This document shows, one piece after another, positions 56,507-64,000 of a DNA stretch of 64,000 nucleotides (positions are counted from its first letter, which is position 1; every line of letters begins with the position of its first letter). The notes under the pieces are model-generated. The model was given only the letters and a program-made list of their open reading frames with translations, had not been told where the DNA came from and did no database searches. The DNA lies in assembly GCF_000378405.1 (NCBI RefSeq), contig NZ_KB899638.1, positions 129,487 through 193,486 of the forward strand. The letters are read 5' to 3'. Position numbers and translations under genes: made by a program. This DNA comes from Succinimonas amylolytica DSM 2873 (GTDB lineage Bacteria; Pseudomonadota; Gammaproteobacteria; Enterobacterales; Succinivibrionaceae).

Positions 56507-57238
56507 TTATTTTGAAATCTTCTGGTATGAGAAATCGATGACATAAAGGCCGATGGGGTTTTTCATGACTGACTCGAAACTGGCCTTCTGGTTATCAAGA
56601 AACTTAATCTGCACCGTGCCCTTGTAAATCAGGTCGGAAATGCGTTTGCCCGTGGTGTCGCGGGTAACCTCGTTCCATTCCACGCTGTAGGTCTGATCGG
56701 TAATGGGCAGAATGGCGTACACCGTGACATTGCGGCTGATCTTTTTGGTAAGCTCCATCACGGACAGCGAAGGATCCCGGGGCATATAGAGATCCGTCAT
56801 TTTCTGGTAGGCGGGATCGGTTTTCAGCATCTTGGCATACACCGAATCAATGAGCTTAGCCTGCATCTGCCCGTCAAAAACCACGGTGCGGGACGCGGTT
56901 ACAAAATCGCTGATCATGAGATTGATAATCCGGGGATCGTTGTTTCTGACCGGCTTCATAACCTCGTCAAAGGACACCCGTCCCAGATTGTCAACCCTGA
57001 CCACATAAGGGATGAAGTGGTTCTGACTGGCAAAGTAAATCACTCCGGCAACGGCCAGAAGGGTGCTCATGAGAGAGCCAAAGGCCACGATCTGCCAGAG
57101 CTTTCTCAGGGCCACCTGACTGCTGATATAGTCGTTCCACGTCCGCCGGGCCGAAAGATACGGATTCCGGTTCGACACGGCTTCGCTGACGTCGGCTTCC
57201 GTTTCGGCAATTTCAATTCTGCGGTCATGACTGAACAT
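56507..57238 (-). CDS. trbF: TrbF/VirB8 inner-membrane assembly factor
   Basis: A 243-residue protein with one transmembrane helix (about 50-68, IVAFGSLMSTLLAVAGVIYF) and a periplasmic NTF2-like VirB8 domain (PYVVRVDNLGRVSFDEV, ...YSVEWNEVTRDTTGK). Scaffold that links the core complex, pilin and ATPases. Starts a few bases before the trbE stop. Confidence 0.95.
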   Translation of the reverse strand: MFSHDRRIEIAETEADVSEAVSNRNPYLSARRTWNDYISSQVALRKLWQIVAFGSLMSTLLAVAGVIYFASQNHFIPYVVRVDNLGRVSFDEVMKPVRNNDPRIINLMISDFVTASRTVVFDGQMQAKLIDSVYAKMLKTDPAYQKMTDLYMPRDPSLSVMELTKKISRNVTVYAILPITDQTYSVEWNEVTRDTTGKRISDLIYKGTVQIKFLDNQKASFESVMKNPIGLYVIDFSYQKISK

Positions 57239-59774
57239 TTTCGTAACTCCCTAAATCAATGCCTTTGTATTCAAGATATTTCCGCACCCAGTCATCGCCG
57301 TATCTTTCCTTGAGCTCCCGGATCCGCCGGATAGCCGGTTTATCAGAAACGGCAACAAAGGAAAGGGCGAGCTTTTCCAGAGCAAGGCTGAAGAGCCGTT
57401 TTCCCTTCGGGCTTGCGAAGTAATACTCGAGCTTCGGAACGGCGTTGGCGATGATGCCGATTTGCGTATCGCTGAGACCGAGGGAGCGATAAAGCTCCTT
57501 CACCTGTTCGTTGTCCCGGGCTGCGGGATTGGGCAGGAAGATCTTGGTGGGACAGGATTCGTTGATAACTCCGAGAATGCCGGAATCCTCCGCATCCTGA
57601 ACGGATTGCGTCGCCAGAATCACGGCGCAGTTGGCCTTGCGAAGCACCTTGAGCCATTCCCGGATTTTTTCCCGGAAAACCGGGTTTGACAGCATGAGCC
57701 ATGCTTCGTCCAGCATAATGACGGCAGGCTGTCCCTTGAGATTGTCCTGAATCCTCTTAAAGAGATACAAGAGCACCGGGATGCGGAACCGGTCATTAAG
57801 ATTCATGAGCTCCTCGATCTCGAACACCGTGAAGGAGCTCAGGGAAAGACTGTCGCTGTCCGCGTCCAGCATGAGACCTCCCGCGGATTCCCCGATGTAG
57901 TCATTCAGTGCGGCGCGGAGATCCACGTCCTGAAGAGCGGTATAAAAGGCCGAGAAGGTGGTTTCGCCGTTCTCGTGCATGGTATTCAGGGCATTAGCGA
58001 TCTCAGATCGCTTTTCCGGCGTGAGAGCGATCCCGTTAAGCTCGAAAATGGCGGCAGTCCACTCCGCGGCCCAGGCTCTTTCATTTGCCGTTTCCAGATA
58101 CTTAAGGGGACAGAACCTGAGATCCGAGGATTCCGCGGCGATTTCATAATGCTGACCTCCCGCGGCTTCGCAGAGACAGTAAAGGCTCATGCCCTTGTCA
58201 AAGCTGAATATGGTCATCCCGGGATAACGGCGGAACTGAGCTGCCAGAGTCGCCAGCAGGGTGGATTTTCCGGAACCGGTAGGGCCGAGAATGAAGGTGT
58301 GTCCCAGATCCCCGTAATGCAGGTTAAGCCGGAAAGGGGTTCCTCCCGAGGTAACGCAGTGCATGAGCACCGGAGAATCCTTGGGATAAAACGGGCAGGG
58401 CGCCGCGGGATCTCCCGCCCAGGGCGACGAGGACGGGATGGCATGAGCAAAATTCAAAGTGTTTATGAGAGGGCGCCTGATATTGCAGGTGCCGTTGGAA
58501 GGGAGGCTTCCGAGATAGGCTTCAATGTTGTTTACACTTTCGATCCGGGCAGAAAACCCAAGTCTCCCGATGGCCTTTGCCACCTCCAGAGCCTCATTTT
58601 GCAACGTTTTCCGGTCATGGTGCATGAGCACGATCACCGAGGTGTAGTAACCGGCCCCGGCGAGATCCGAGCTTATCTCTGCGGAGAAGGCATCGGCATC
58701 CTCCGTCATGGCCACGGCGTCCTGATTGACGGTTGAAGAGGGCAGATTGAAGAGCTGAGCCAGAAGGCCCCTTTCCTTCTGCTTCCATTTCCTGCGGTGT
58801 TTCTTAATTTCGGCCAGAGCAACATGCTGATCCAGAAATATGAATCTGGTGTCCCAGCGGCAAGAACAGGAAAGGCAGGCAAGGGAATTCAGAATTCCGG
58901 CGTAGCTTTGCAGCGGAAACCCGTCAATGGCGACGCACTGGATAAACTTGTCCCCGATTTTCGGGATCACGCCGGAATAAAAATCATGTCCCCCCAGCAC
59001 GGAATCGAGGAAGAAGGGATTAGCGGGGATCCTGACGGCAGAAAGGGAACCCGTGATGCAGAAATTGATAAAGGCCAGCTCGTCATCATAGGTTTCCGGT
59101 CTTTCGGCATCGTCATAAACCGTGTAGGCATGAAGCCGTTTCAGGGTGGGGATCCCGAGAGAGAGCCTGCTTATCAGGGCATTTAAGTCATTTTTGAACT
59201 TCGCAAGGATCTCGTCAGCCCGATGGCGTTTTTCAGTATCGGAATCGGTGTACATGATCTCGATAAACTTCTGAGTGGCCAGCTTCGGCGGCAGATAGGT
59301 AATCGTGAGGACAAAATAGGACTCAAACATGAGGCCCCTGTCGTTAAAGAAGCGTCTCCGTTCCTCGTCTATGGCCCGGGTTACCGGATCCGGAAAAAAC
59401 GACCGTTCCGGCCCTTCATACTTCTGAGACTCCTCCCGGACGGCATCAAGGTGCAGAATCCAGCCGTCTCCGAGAGACAGGACTGCGGCATTGATGTAGT
59501 TTGCGAAGGCATCCCGTTCCTCTTGAGAAGCGCTGTCCGTATCGCCGCAGGTGTAGTAAAACGAAGCCGAGAGGCTGCCGTCCTTCCCTAGAACTATGCC
59601 GTCCTCCACGAGAGCGGCATAATTGAGGAGATCCGAAAAACCTCTCTTCTTGCTCCGGTGAGTGCTGAGCTTCTCCGAGGAGGATGTTCTCACAATAAGC
59701 TCCGCCAGAACAAAAATAAAGGCAAAGCCAGCGAGAGCGAAGAAGAACACAATGACGTAATAGAACTCAATCAT
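57225..59774 (-). CDS. trbE: TrbE/VirB4 secretion ATPase
   Basis: An 849-residue hexameric ATPase with two N-terminal transmembrane helices, the CagE/VirB4 domain, Walker A GPTGSGKSTLLATL near residue 495, Walker B IMLDEAWLML near residue 680 and the motif LATQSVQDAE. It powers pilus assembly and substrate transfer. Overlaps trbD by 8 bp. Complete and canonical length for RP4 TrbE. Confidence 0.97.
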   Translation of the reverse strand: MIEFYYVIVFFFALAGFAFIFVLAELIVRTSSSEKLSTHRSKKRGFSDLLNYAALVEDGIVLGKDGSLSASFYYTCGDTDSASQEERDAFANYINAAVLSLGDGWILHLDAVREESQKYEGPERSFFPDPVTRAIDEERRRFFNDRGLMFESYFVLTITYLPPKLATQKFIEIMYTDSDTEKRHRADEILAKFKNDLNALISRLSLGIPTLKRLHAYTVYDDAERPETYDDELAFINFCITGSLSAVRIPANPFFLDSVLGGHDFYSGVIPKIGDKFIQCVAIDGFPLQSYAGILNSLACLSCSCRWDTRFIFLDQHVALAEIKKHRRKWKQKERGLLAQLFNLPSSTVNQDAVAMTEDADAFSAEISSDLAGAGYYTSVIVLMHHDRKTLQNEALEVAKAIGRLGFSARIESVNNIEAYLGSLPSNGTCNIRRPLINTLNFAHAIPSSSPWAGDPAAPCPFYPKDSPVLMHCVTSGGTPFRLNLHYGDLGHTFILGPTGSGKSTLLATLAAQFRRYPGMTIFSFDKGMSLYCLCEAAGGQHYEIAAESSDLRFCPLKYLETANERAWAAEWTAAIFELNGIALTPEKRSEIANALNTMHENGETTFSAFYTALQDVDLRAALNDYIGESAGGLMLDADSDSLSLSSFTVFEIEELMNLNDRFRIPVLLYLFKRIQDNLKGQPAVIMLDEAWLMLSNPVFREKIREWLKVLRKANCAVILATQSVQDAEDSGILGVINESCPTKIFLPNPAARDNEQVKELYRSLGLSDTQIGIIANAVPKLEYYFASPKGKRLFSLALEKLALSFVAVSDKPAIRRIRELKERYGDDWVRKYLEYKGIDLGSYENVQS

Positions 59775-60138
59775 TTCCGGATCCTTCCCGCATACTCACG
59801 TTCAAAGCGCCCTTTCTGCTACGGGACTTCCGTAACAGCGCCAGAGCTTTTTCCTTTGCCGTTTCCGGCTCGTAAACAAAAGCGCTGGTTTTGGCGGAAT
59901 AGTACGGAGCGTACCGGATATAGCGGAGATAGGTCTCCTTCATGAGAGGATCGGACTTCCGCATAAGACGGGTAGCAAAGAGGGCGAAAAACCAGAGACA
60001 AAGCCCGAATGACACAGAAACCGCATTCGGGACAAGGAGTATCAGCGTAGCTGCTATGACCATCGCTGACATTACGATTTCCCGATCCCCGCCGAGGAAA
60101 TCCGAAACCCGATTGCATGACCGATGAACGGTGATCAT
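59767..60138 (-). CDS. trbD: TrbD/VirB3 inner-membrane protein
   Basis: A 123-residue protein with a hydrophobic hairpin near residues 24-57 (VMSAMVIAATLILLVPNAV, FGLCLWFFALFATR) after a short R-S-C-N-R-V start, as in VirB3 family members. It binds TrbE. Canonical position. Confidence 0.92.
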   Translation of the reverse strand: MITVHRSCNRVSDFLGGDREIVMSAMVIAATLILLVPNAVSVSFGLCLWFFALFATRLMRKSDPLMKETYLRYIRYAPYYSAKTSAFVYEPETAKEKALALLRKSRSRKGALNVSMREGSGND

Positions 60139-60158
60139 AGCTGCCAGGACTCCGCCAA

Positions 60159-60515
60159 TCAGGAAAGGGCGATAACGTGATGATCCGGGACAACGTATGT
60201 GATCACGGCCCCGGTGGCGTTATCCTTCTTGCCGGTAAAGACTTCCAGAAGAGATGAACCGGAAATGAGGAATGCCACCACAAGCACCATGTAGCAGACC
60301 GATTTCAGGAAACCCGAGATCTCGCCTCCGAAAATCAGCATCGCTCCGGCGCCCACCATCCCGATAATGGCCAAAGCTGTGGCCACAGGGCCGGTAAGGC
60401 TCTCCTTCACGGTTTTAAGGCCATCCTCCCACGGGAGATCAGTGGCAAAGGCGGGATCGGCAAAGCCTGCCACGCAAAGAGCCAGAACAAACAGCATAAG
60501 GGTCTTAAGGTTCAT
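60159..60515 (-). CDS. trbC: TrbC/VirB2 major pilin, TraF substrate
   Basis: A 118-residue pilin precursor: signal peptide ending ADPAFA, then mature pilin containing TGPVATALAIIGMVGAGAML and IFGGEISGFLKSV, which is nearly the RP4 TrbC core (T-G-P-V-A-F-A-L-S-I-I-G...I-F-G-G-E-L). Two hydrophobic helices and a C-terminal tail that TraF would remove before cyclisation. Start at MNLK is chosen because AAGGAG lies before it. Confidence 0.95.
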   Translation of the reverse strand: MNLKTLMLFVLALCVAGFADPAFATDLPWEDGLKTVKESLTGPVATALAIIGMVGAGAMLIFGGEISGFLKSVCYMVLVVAFLISGSSLLEVFTGKKDNATGAVITYVVPDHHVIALS

Positions 60516-60578
60516 GATAAAAAACTCCTTCATAACAAAACAACAACAAACAAGAACAAAAAACAGCCTCGGGGCGAA

Positions 60579-61538
60579 TCAGGAACTCCCAAGCTCCTCC
60601 GCAAGGTAATCACCGTTGCGGAAGCCGGAGACCTTAAGAATCGAAAGAATTTTCCGGGAGGAGCCCACGCGTCCGATGTGGACGATATAGGAGCAGACTT
60701 CGCCAATAAGGGGTTCGATAGGTTTCGGGTAATCCCGGGCCATGGAGACCATCATGGCAACGCGATCAAGGGCGGCCCGGGGATTATTGGCATGAACGGT
60801 GGCGGCGCCGCCTTCATGTCCGGTATTCCATGCCATTAAGAGATCGAGAGCCTCCGCTCCGCGTACCTCGCCCACAAGAATGCGATCCGGCCTCATGCGG
60901 AGCGTGGTTTTGAGAAGGGTGGACATTGAAGCAGCAGGAGAAGTATGGAGCTTAACGAAGTTTTTGGCGGAGCACTGGATCTCGCCGGTATCCTCCATGA
61001 TGACAATCCTTTCCAGAGGATTCTGATCCACCATTTCCTGAATAACCGCATTGATAAGCGTGGTTTTCCCGGAACCGGTGCCGCCGATGACGAGGATGTT
61101 TTTGTGTTCCCGCACCGCCCCGCAAATGATTTCCTTCTGCCGTTCCGACATGATCCCGGAACGGACATAATCATCAAGCGAAAACACGGCCACCGCTTTT
61201 TTTCGGATAGTGAACGCCGGAGCCTGAACCACGGGAGGGATCTGACCTGCAAAGCGGGAGCCGTCCAGAGGAAACTCGCATTCTAGAATGGGGGAGTCCG
61301 CATTTACCACGAGGCCATGCATGGACGCAGTGACCTGAAGGATCTGAAGGGCGCGGGAAGGGGGAACCACAATGCCGGTATTTGCGGGACGGGAACCAAG
61401 CTGTTCCAGCCAGAGGGAACCGTCGGGATTAAGCATGAGCTCTACCGTGTCTTTGTTTATTAACAAACGGTAAATATCATTGCCTAATGCACGTTCTAAT
61501 TGCTCAATACCACGTTGCTGGATCGAAATACCGGACAT
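60579..61538 (-). CDS. trbB: TrbB/VirB11 secretion ATPase
   Basis: A 319-residue hexameric traffic ATPase with Walker A IGGTGSGKTTLINAV near residues 150-164, an E-D-T-x-E-I Asp box, RPDRILVGEVRGAEALDLLM Walker B/His-box region and GHEGGAATVHANNPR. First gene of the secretion operon, as in RP4, with the TrbA-like regulator just upstream. Canonical length. Confidence 0.97.
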   Translation of the reverse strand: MSGISIQQRGIEQLERALGNDIYRLLINKDTVELMLNPDGSLWLEQLGSRPANTGIVVPPSRALQILQVTASMHGLVVNADSPILECEFPLDGSRFAGQIPPVVQAPAFTIRKKAVAVFSLDDYVRSGIMSERQKEIICGAVREHKNILVIGGTGSGKTTLINAVIQEMVDQNPLERIVIMEDTGEIQCSAKNFVKLHTSPAASMSTLLKTTLRMRPDRILVGEVRGAEALDLLMAWNTGHEGGAATVHANNPRAALDRVAMMVSMARDYPKPIEPLIGEVCSYIVHIGRVGSSRKILSILKVSGFRNGDYLAEELGSS

Positions 61539-61634
61539 AAAAAATCACACTATTTGAAAAAATGCCGATATTATAGGCACAAATTTACAAAGAGTGCAAT
61601 TCTTTAGCAAATGATTTAATCGATAAACTACCGC

Positions 61635-62246
61635 TTACCTGTTCAGGAGTTTGGCGTAACAGTCCTGCATAAGCCTGCGGAGTTCGAGCATATAACGCTC
61701 CTCAATGTTCTGGGATTCCATGATCTTCATGAGAAGCAGGGTGTTGGCGTTATCCTGCTGTCTCCTGAGAAGGGGGTCTTCGTCCCGGGAAAGGGCGGGA
61801 GCGCCCTGCTTCAGGGACGGTTTCGGGGCAGCCGGATCCGCAGCAGAAGCCTCCTTCCCGGAAACTTCGGCATGTTCTTCCAGATTGAAATTCTCAGGCA
61901 CAATGCTGGAAGGGATTCTCTTAAAGCCCTTCGGGACTCCGAGCTGCATGGTGTCGGGGGCTTCCAGCAGGGTTGCCAGAGGAACGCCGAGGCCGTCGGC
62001 AATCTTCCCCATGACCTCCAGCGACGGCGAAGCCTTCCCGGCCACAAGCTTTCCGAGATACGGGCGGGAGATATTGGATCTGAGACAGAGCGTATTCAGG
62101 TTGATATTGTTATCTTCGATAAACTTTGAAAGCTTGTTGCAGAAATAATCGTTATAGCTGAAAAAAACAGGAACCGTCCCGCCGGCCGCAGCTGCCGGCT
62201 TTTCCCCGGCGGCAGCGCTTTCCGGGAGATCATCGAGTTTGTCCAT
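61635..62246 (-). CDS. trbA: TrbA-like XRE-family transfer regulator
   Basis: A 203-residue DNA-binding protein with a Cro/C1 helix-turn-helix (about 40-95; NLNTLCLRSNISRPYLGKLV then SLEVMGKIADGLGVPLATLL). Location immediately upstream of trbB and in the same direction is that of RP4 TrbA, the repressor of tra/trb operons. The N-terminal 30 residues are Ala/Pro-rich and the C-terminal third is probably the multimerisation region. The region before it contains AT-rich promoter elements on both strands, consistent with autoregulation. Confidence 0.8.
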   Translation of the reverse strand: MDKLDDLPESAAAGEKPAAAAGGTVPVFFSYNDYFCNKLSKFIEDNNINLNTLCLRSNISRPYLGKLVAGKASPSLEVMGKIADGLGVPLATLLEAPDTMQLGVPKGFKRIPSSIVPENFNLEEHAEVSGKEASAADPAAPKPSLKQGAPALSRDEDPLLRRQQDNANTLLLMKIMESQNIEERYMLELRRLMQDCYAKLLNR

Positions 62247-62289
62247 CGCATCACCTCAAGAAAAAATCATAAATTTTTTGATAAAATTA

Positions 62290-62318
62290 TTGACAACGTC
62301 TGAAGCTCATTTTACCAT
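62290..62318 (+). promoter_or_regulatory. Rightward promoter in the trbA-divergent region
   Basis: TTGACA (62290-62295), 17-bp spacer and TACCAT (62313-62318) give a promoter directed to the right. TTGTCA overlapping on the opposite strand could serve leftward trbA transcription, so the two promoters would be close enough for one regulator to control both. Confidence 0.5.
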
Positions 62319-62319
62319 A

Positions 62320-62893
62320 AAAGCGTTCCCGATTGAGAAATCAGTCAGGAAATGCTCCATCCTAGTAAAAGCGTCAGCTTGGAATTATGTTGTTGTTCTC
62401 TGTCGCAGATGGGGTCGCAGTAATGAACGGGGAAGCGAATCTGCAACGTGTTATCCGCCTGTGAAGGGGGGGGTGCTTCCTGATAAGATACTGTGTGTAA
62501 TAATTCGTAATGCTAGAGATTGCCTGCCCGGCTGACCGGCGCTTCGGTTCCCGCAGTTGAAGGGACGGAGCCTCAAAAGCTTGTATTGTGTCCATGTCAC
62601 ATGATCGCATAATGGATATATATTTTAGTCGTATCGAGTATACTTTTAACGTCTTTCAATCCTTTCAACATAAACCTCTATCCTCAATTCTTCAATTTTT
62701 GAAACGGTGTGCAGGAGCTGGCTGAACAAGTCCTGCCGTAATGGATCTGGGTAAGGGGAGAGTTAATCCCCACGCCCTAAGGAGCTTCCGTGACTTTAAC
62801 GTCAGAAGGAAGTCTGATCCGAAGAACCAGCTTTGTGACAAGTCTTTGTTGACAGCGAATTTTTTTGTTCTTTGCAAAATAACGGAGTTGTCA
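62320..62893 (+). other. Long untranslated stretch with structured leader
   Basis: No gene is supported here. It has a G8 tract at 62466-62473, then paired segments GCAGGA/TCCTGC (62711-62736) and GGGG...CCCC with outer GGG/CCC (62749-62777), and another short stem near 62792-62805. The structured region precedes the 135-residue gene and could form a leader RNA. No known riboswitch was recognised. Confidence 0.35.
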
Positions 62894-63301
62894 ATGACTG
62901 ATTTTGAGCGTTATCTGGGCGAAATGGAAAAGCTATACTGGCCGCCTCGTCTAACAAGAAGTGTGTCTAGTGAAGATTATGATATTATTCGTACCTATTT
63001 TTTTGGCAGGCTAGGCAGAAATTGCGAGGCTAATATCCTCATCAATGCTTGTCAGCATTTGTTTGATAGGAATCCTGAGGTAGTGCCAGGAGTATTTTCT
63101 CTTCCTCTTTCTGCCGTTAAAAAACATAACCTTAGTTCAAGAGAGTGCAGTGTTATTGTGCATTATCTCTATCAAGAGTACGGCCTTGATTCTCCTTTTT
63201 TCTACCAGAGATTGGACAATGCCGTGTTTTTTGAAGGGCATGCTCCAGATGAAGGATTTCTGTACATTCCCAGTTTGAATGTATCAATTCTTAAAGCATA
63301 A
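62894..63301 (+). CDS. Unknown protein upstream of parB/korB-like gene
   Basis: A 135-residue protein of unknown family, with ATG at 62894 and a GGAG site at good distance; the longer frame upstream lies in structured non-coding DNA. It has aromatic-rich helical segments (DFERYLGEMEKLYWPPRL; SVIVHYLYQEYGLDSPFFYQ) and no signal or membrane segment. AT-rich. It precedes the ParB-like gene by about 80 bp and could be a small regulatory or stability factor. Confidence 0.65.
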   Translation: MTDFERYLGEMEKLYWPPRLTRSVSSEDYDIIRTYFFGRLGRNCEANILINACQHLFDRNPEVVPGVFSLPLSAVKKHNLSSRECSVIVHYLYQEYGLDSPFFYQRLDNAVFFEGHAPDEGFLYIPSLNVSILKA

Positions 63302-63337
63302 ATTACTTTAACTTTGCAAATCTTGATAAAGTTATGC

Positions 63338-63384
63338 ATATGTGCTACTCTGTTACATCATAAGTATGTAATGGGGTAGCATAT
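63338..63384. promoter_or_regulatory. Dyad operator overlapping the parB-like start codon
   Basis: Left arm 63338-63358 and right arm 63366-63384 pair along GCTAC/GTAGC and TTACAT/ATGTAA. The right arm covers the ribosome site and ATG. A regulator bound here would block transcription or translation initiation. Confidence 0.6.
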
Positions 63385-64000
63385 GAACGTTATCGAAATT
63401 CCATTGAGTGAAATACAGGAGGATGAGAATCAGCCTCGCAGTGCCAGCAATGAAGGTTTTAGCTCTCAGTCTCTTGCAGAGCTGGCAGATTCTATTCGCC
63501 AGGTAGGAGTTAAATCGCCTATTTCAGTCCGGGAAGTATCCGGTAAGCCATATAAGTATGTTATCAATTTTGGGGCACGGCGGTTTCGGGCAGCAAGAAT
63601 AGCTTGTCTGACAACAATTCCTGCGTACATAGATAATGAGCAGGGTTCTATTGCACAGCTTCTGGAAAACATTCAGCGTCAGAATCTTACTTGTCTTGAG
63701 ATGGCAAATGTTGTTCGGCGTCTAAAGGATGGCGGCCTCACAGATTCTGAAGTTGCCAAAAAGCTATCTATGTCATCGGGAGCTGTTTCTAATTTATTAC
63801 AAGTCCTAGAGATGCCGCCGATAATCCGTTCTGCTTATGATCTGAAACTGGTCTCGAATCATAATGCCCATGTAGTGGCACTTTTGGTCGGGCTGCACAG
63901 GAATTACGGCAAGTATTTTGAGGATTGGTTTGAACAGGCTCTCCAGCAGGGCAAGGTTGACTACTCTGTGGTTCAGACTGGACGTAAATATCTTCAGACT
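63383..64000 (+). CDS. ParB/KorB-like DNA-binding protein (partial, right edge)
   Basis: Open to the end of the window (206 codons, no stop). The ParB/RepB N-terminal nuclease-like fold is visible: ENQPR near residue 18, SLAELADSIRQVGVKSPISV, and GARRFRAARIA (the CTP-binding GxRR-type motif) near residue 65. IAQLLENIQRQNLT and a helix-turn-helix (LTDSEVAKKLSMSSGAVSNLLQVL) follow. In RP4, KorB is a ParB protein that also represses tra/trb operons, so it may do both here. No adjacent ParA is visible. The C-terminal dimerisation domain lies outside the window. Confidence 0.92.
   Translation, partial: MNVIEIPLSEIQEDENQPRSASNEGFSSQSLAELADSIRQVGVKSPISVREVSGKPYKYVINFGARRFRAARIACLTTIPAYIDNEQGSIAQLLENIQRQNLTCLEMANVVRRLKDGGLTDSEVAKKLSMSSGAVSNLLQVLEMPPIIRSAYDLKLVSNHNAHVVALLVGLHRNYGKYFEDWFEQALQQGKVDYSVVQTGRKYLQT

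Noticed and set aside
62466..62473. G8 tract as a phase-variable switch
   Set aside because: It lies in non-coding DNA and not within a recognisable promoter spacer, so no switched gene can be named.
62374..62610. 78-codon minus-strand ORF in the gap after trbA
   Set aside because: Arg/Ser/Pro-rich without a ribosome site; I see no domain and the region looks non-coding.
1..64000. CRISPR array, rRNA or tRNA genes
   Set aside because: No regularly spaced repeats and no cloverleaf or rRNA-like segments were noticed on reading both strands.
1..64000. Diversity-generating retroelement reverse transcriptase or template repeat
   Set aside because: No frame carries an RT-type YxDD region and no near-copy of the kinase 3' end other than 6855-7010 was found, so the DGR idea rests on target features only.

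Overview
The window carries an almost complete conjugative-transfer backbone of the IncP/RP4 type, in the RP4 gene order, set in what looks like a gammaproteobacterial genome. A Succinivibrionaceae/Aeromonadales-like host is my inference from protein style only. The backbone has moderate GC, while several cargo blocks are clearly AT-rich. No replication initiator, rRNA or tRNA gene is visible, so plasmid and integrative element cannot be told apart from this window alone.

Left flank (1-7070): an IS4-superfamily transposase, a type IV prepilin-like protein, a class II Fic protein with a winged-helix tail and operator-like repeats, a broken large serine recombinase, an AAA-ATPase/PD-(D/E)XK protein, and a 5'-truncated DUF6273 gene. 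These are accessory or scarred sequences.

Tra1-like block (7076-30086): traM-traL-traK run leftward and traJ-(unknown)-traI-traH-traG-traF-traE-(DnaQ-like exonuclease)-giant traC-(DUF5710 protein) run rightward. An RP4-like oriT lies between traK and traJ, with a recognisable nic and conserved RP4 oriT blocks. The last large gene encodes a 3467-residue polyvalent protein: ArdC-like zincin, DNA methylase, SNF2-like helicase, three DUF5710 repeats and a TraC-type Toprim primase. Its disordered linker overlaps a 311-codon +1-frame ORF with start, Shine-Dalgarno and codon choice like a real gene. traE (topoisomerase III) is interrupted by an in-frame UGA exactly where a zinc-finger cysteine is expected.

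Cargo island (about 30300-45800): a tyrosine recombinase, then a leftward type I BREX operon (brxA-brxB-brxC-pglX-pglZ-brxL), then a serine resolvase with a palindrome upstream and a MITE-like element. pglX is split by a frameshift at an A8 tract; loss of one A would restore the full methyltransferase, so it is probably phase-variable and currently OFF.

Right part (46053-64000): two small secreted proteins, a large Ser/Thr kinase with tandem repeats and a C-terminal DUF6273 domain, a truncated second copy of that kinase's start, and the Tra2-like block trbL-trbJ-trbI-trbH-trbG-trbF-trbE-trbD-trbC-trbB with a TrbA-like repressor (transcribed leftward). A small unknown gene and a ParB/KorB-like gene running off the right edge follow.

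Working model: TraI/J/K/H form the relaxosome at oriT, TraG couples it to the Trb type IV secretion channel, TraF matures the TrbC pilin, and TraC/TraE and the polyvalent protein prepare and protect the incoming DNA. BREX defends the host and element. The kinase-DUF6273 gene and the truncated DUF6273 copy share a 3' end (22-bp conserved block, then a hairpin 23 nt after the stop) that resembles the target site of a diversity-generating retroelement, although no reverse transcriptase is visible here.
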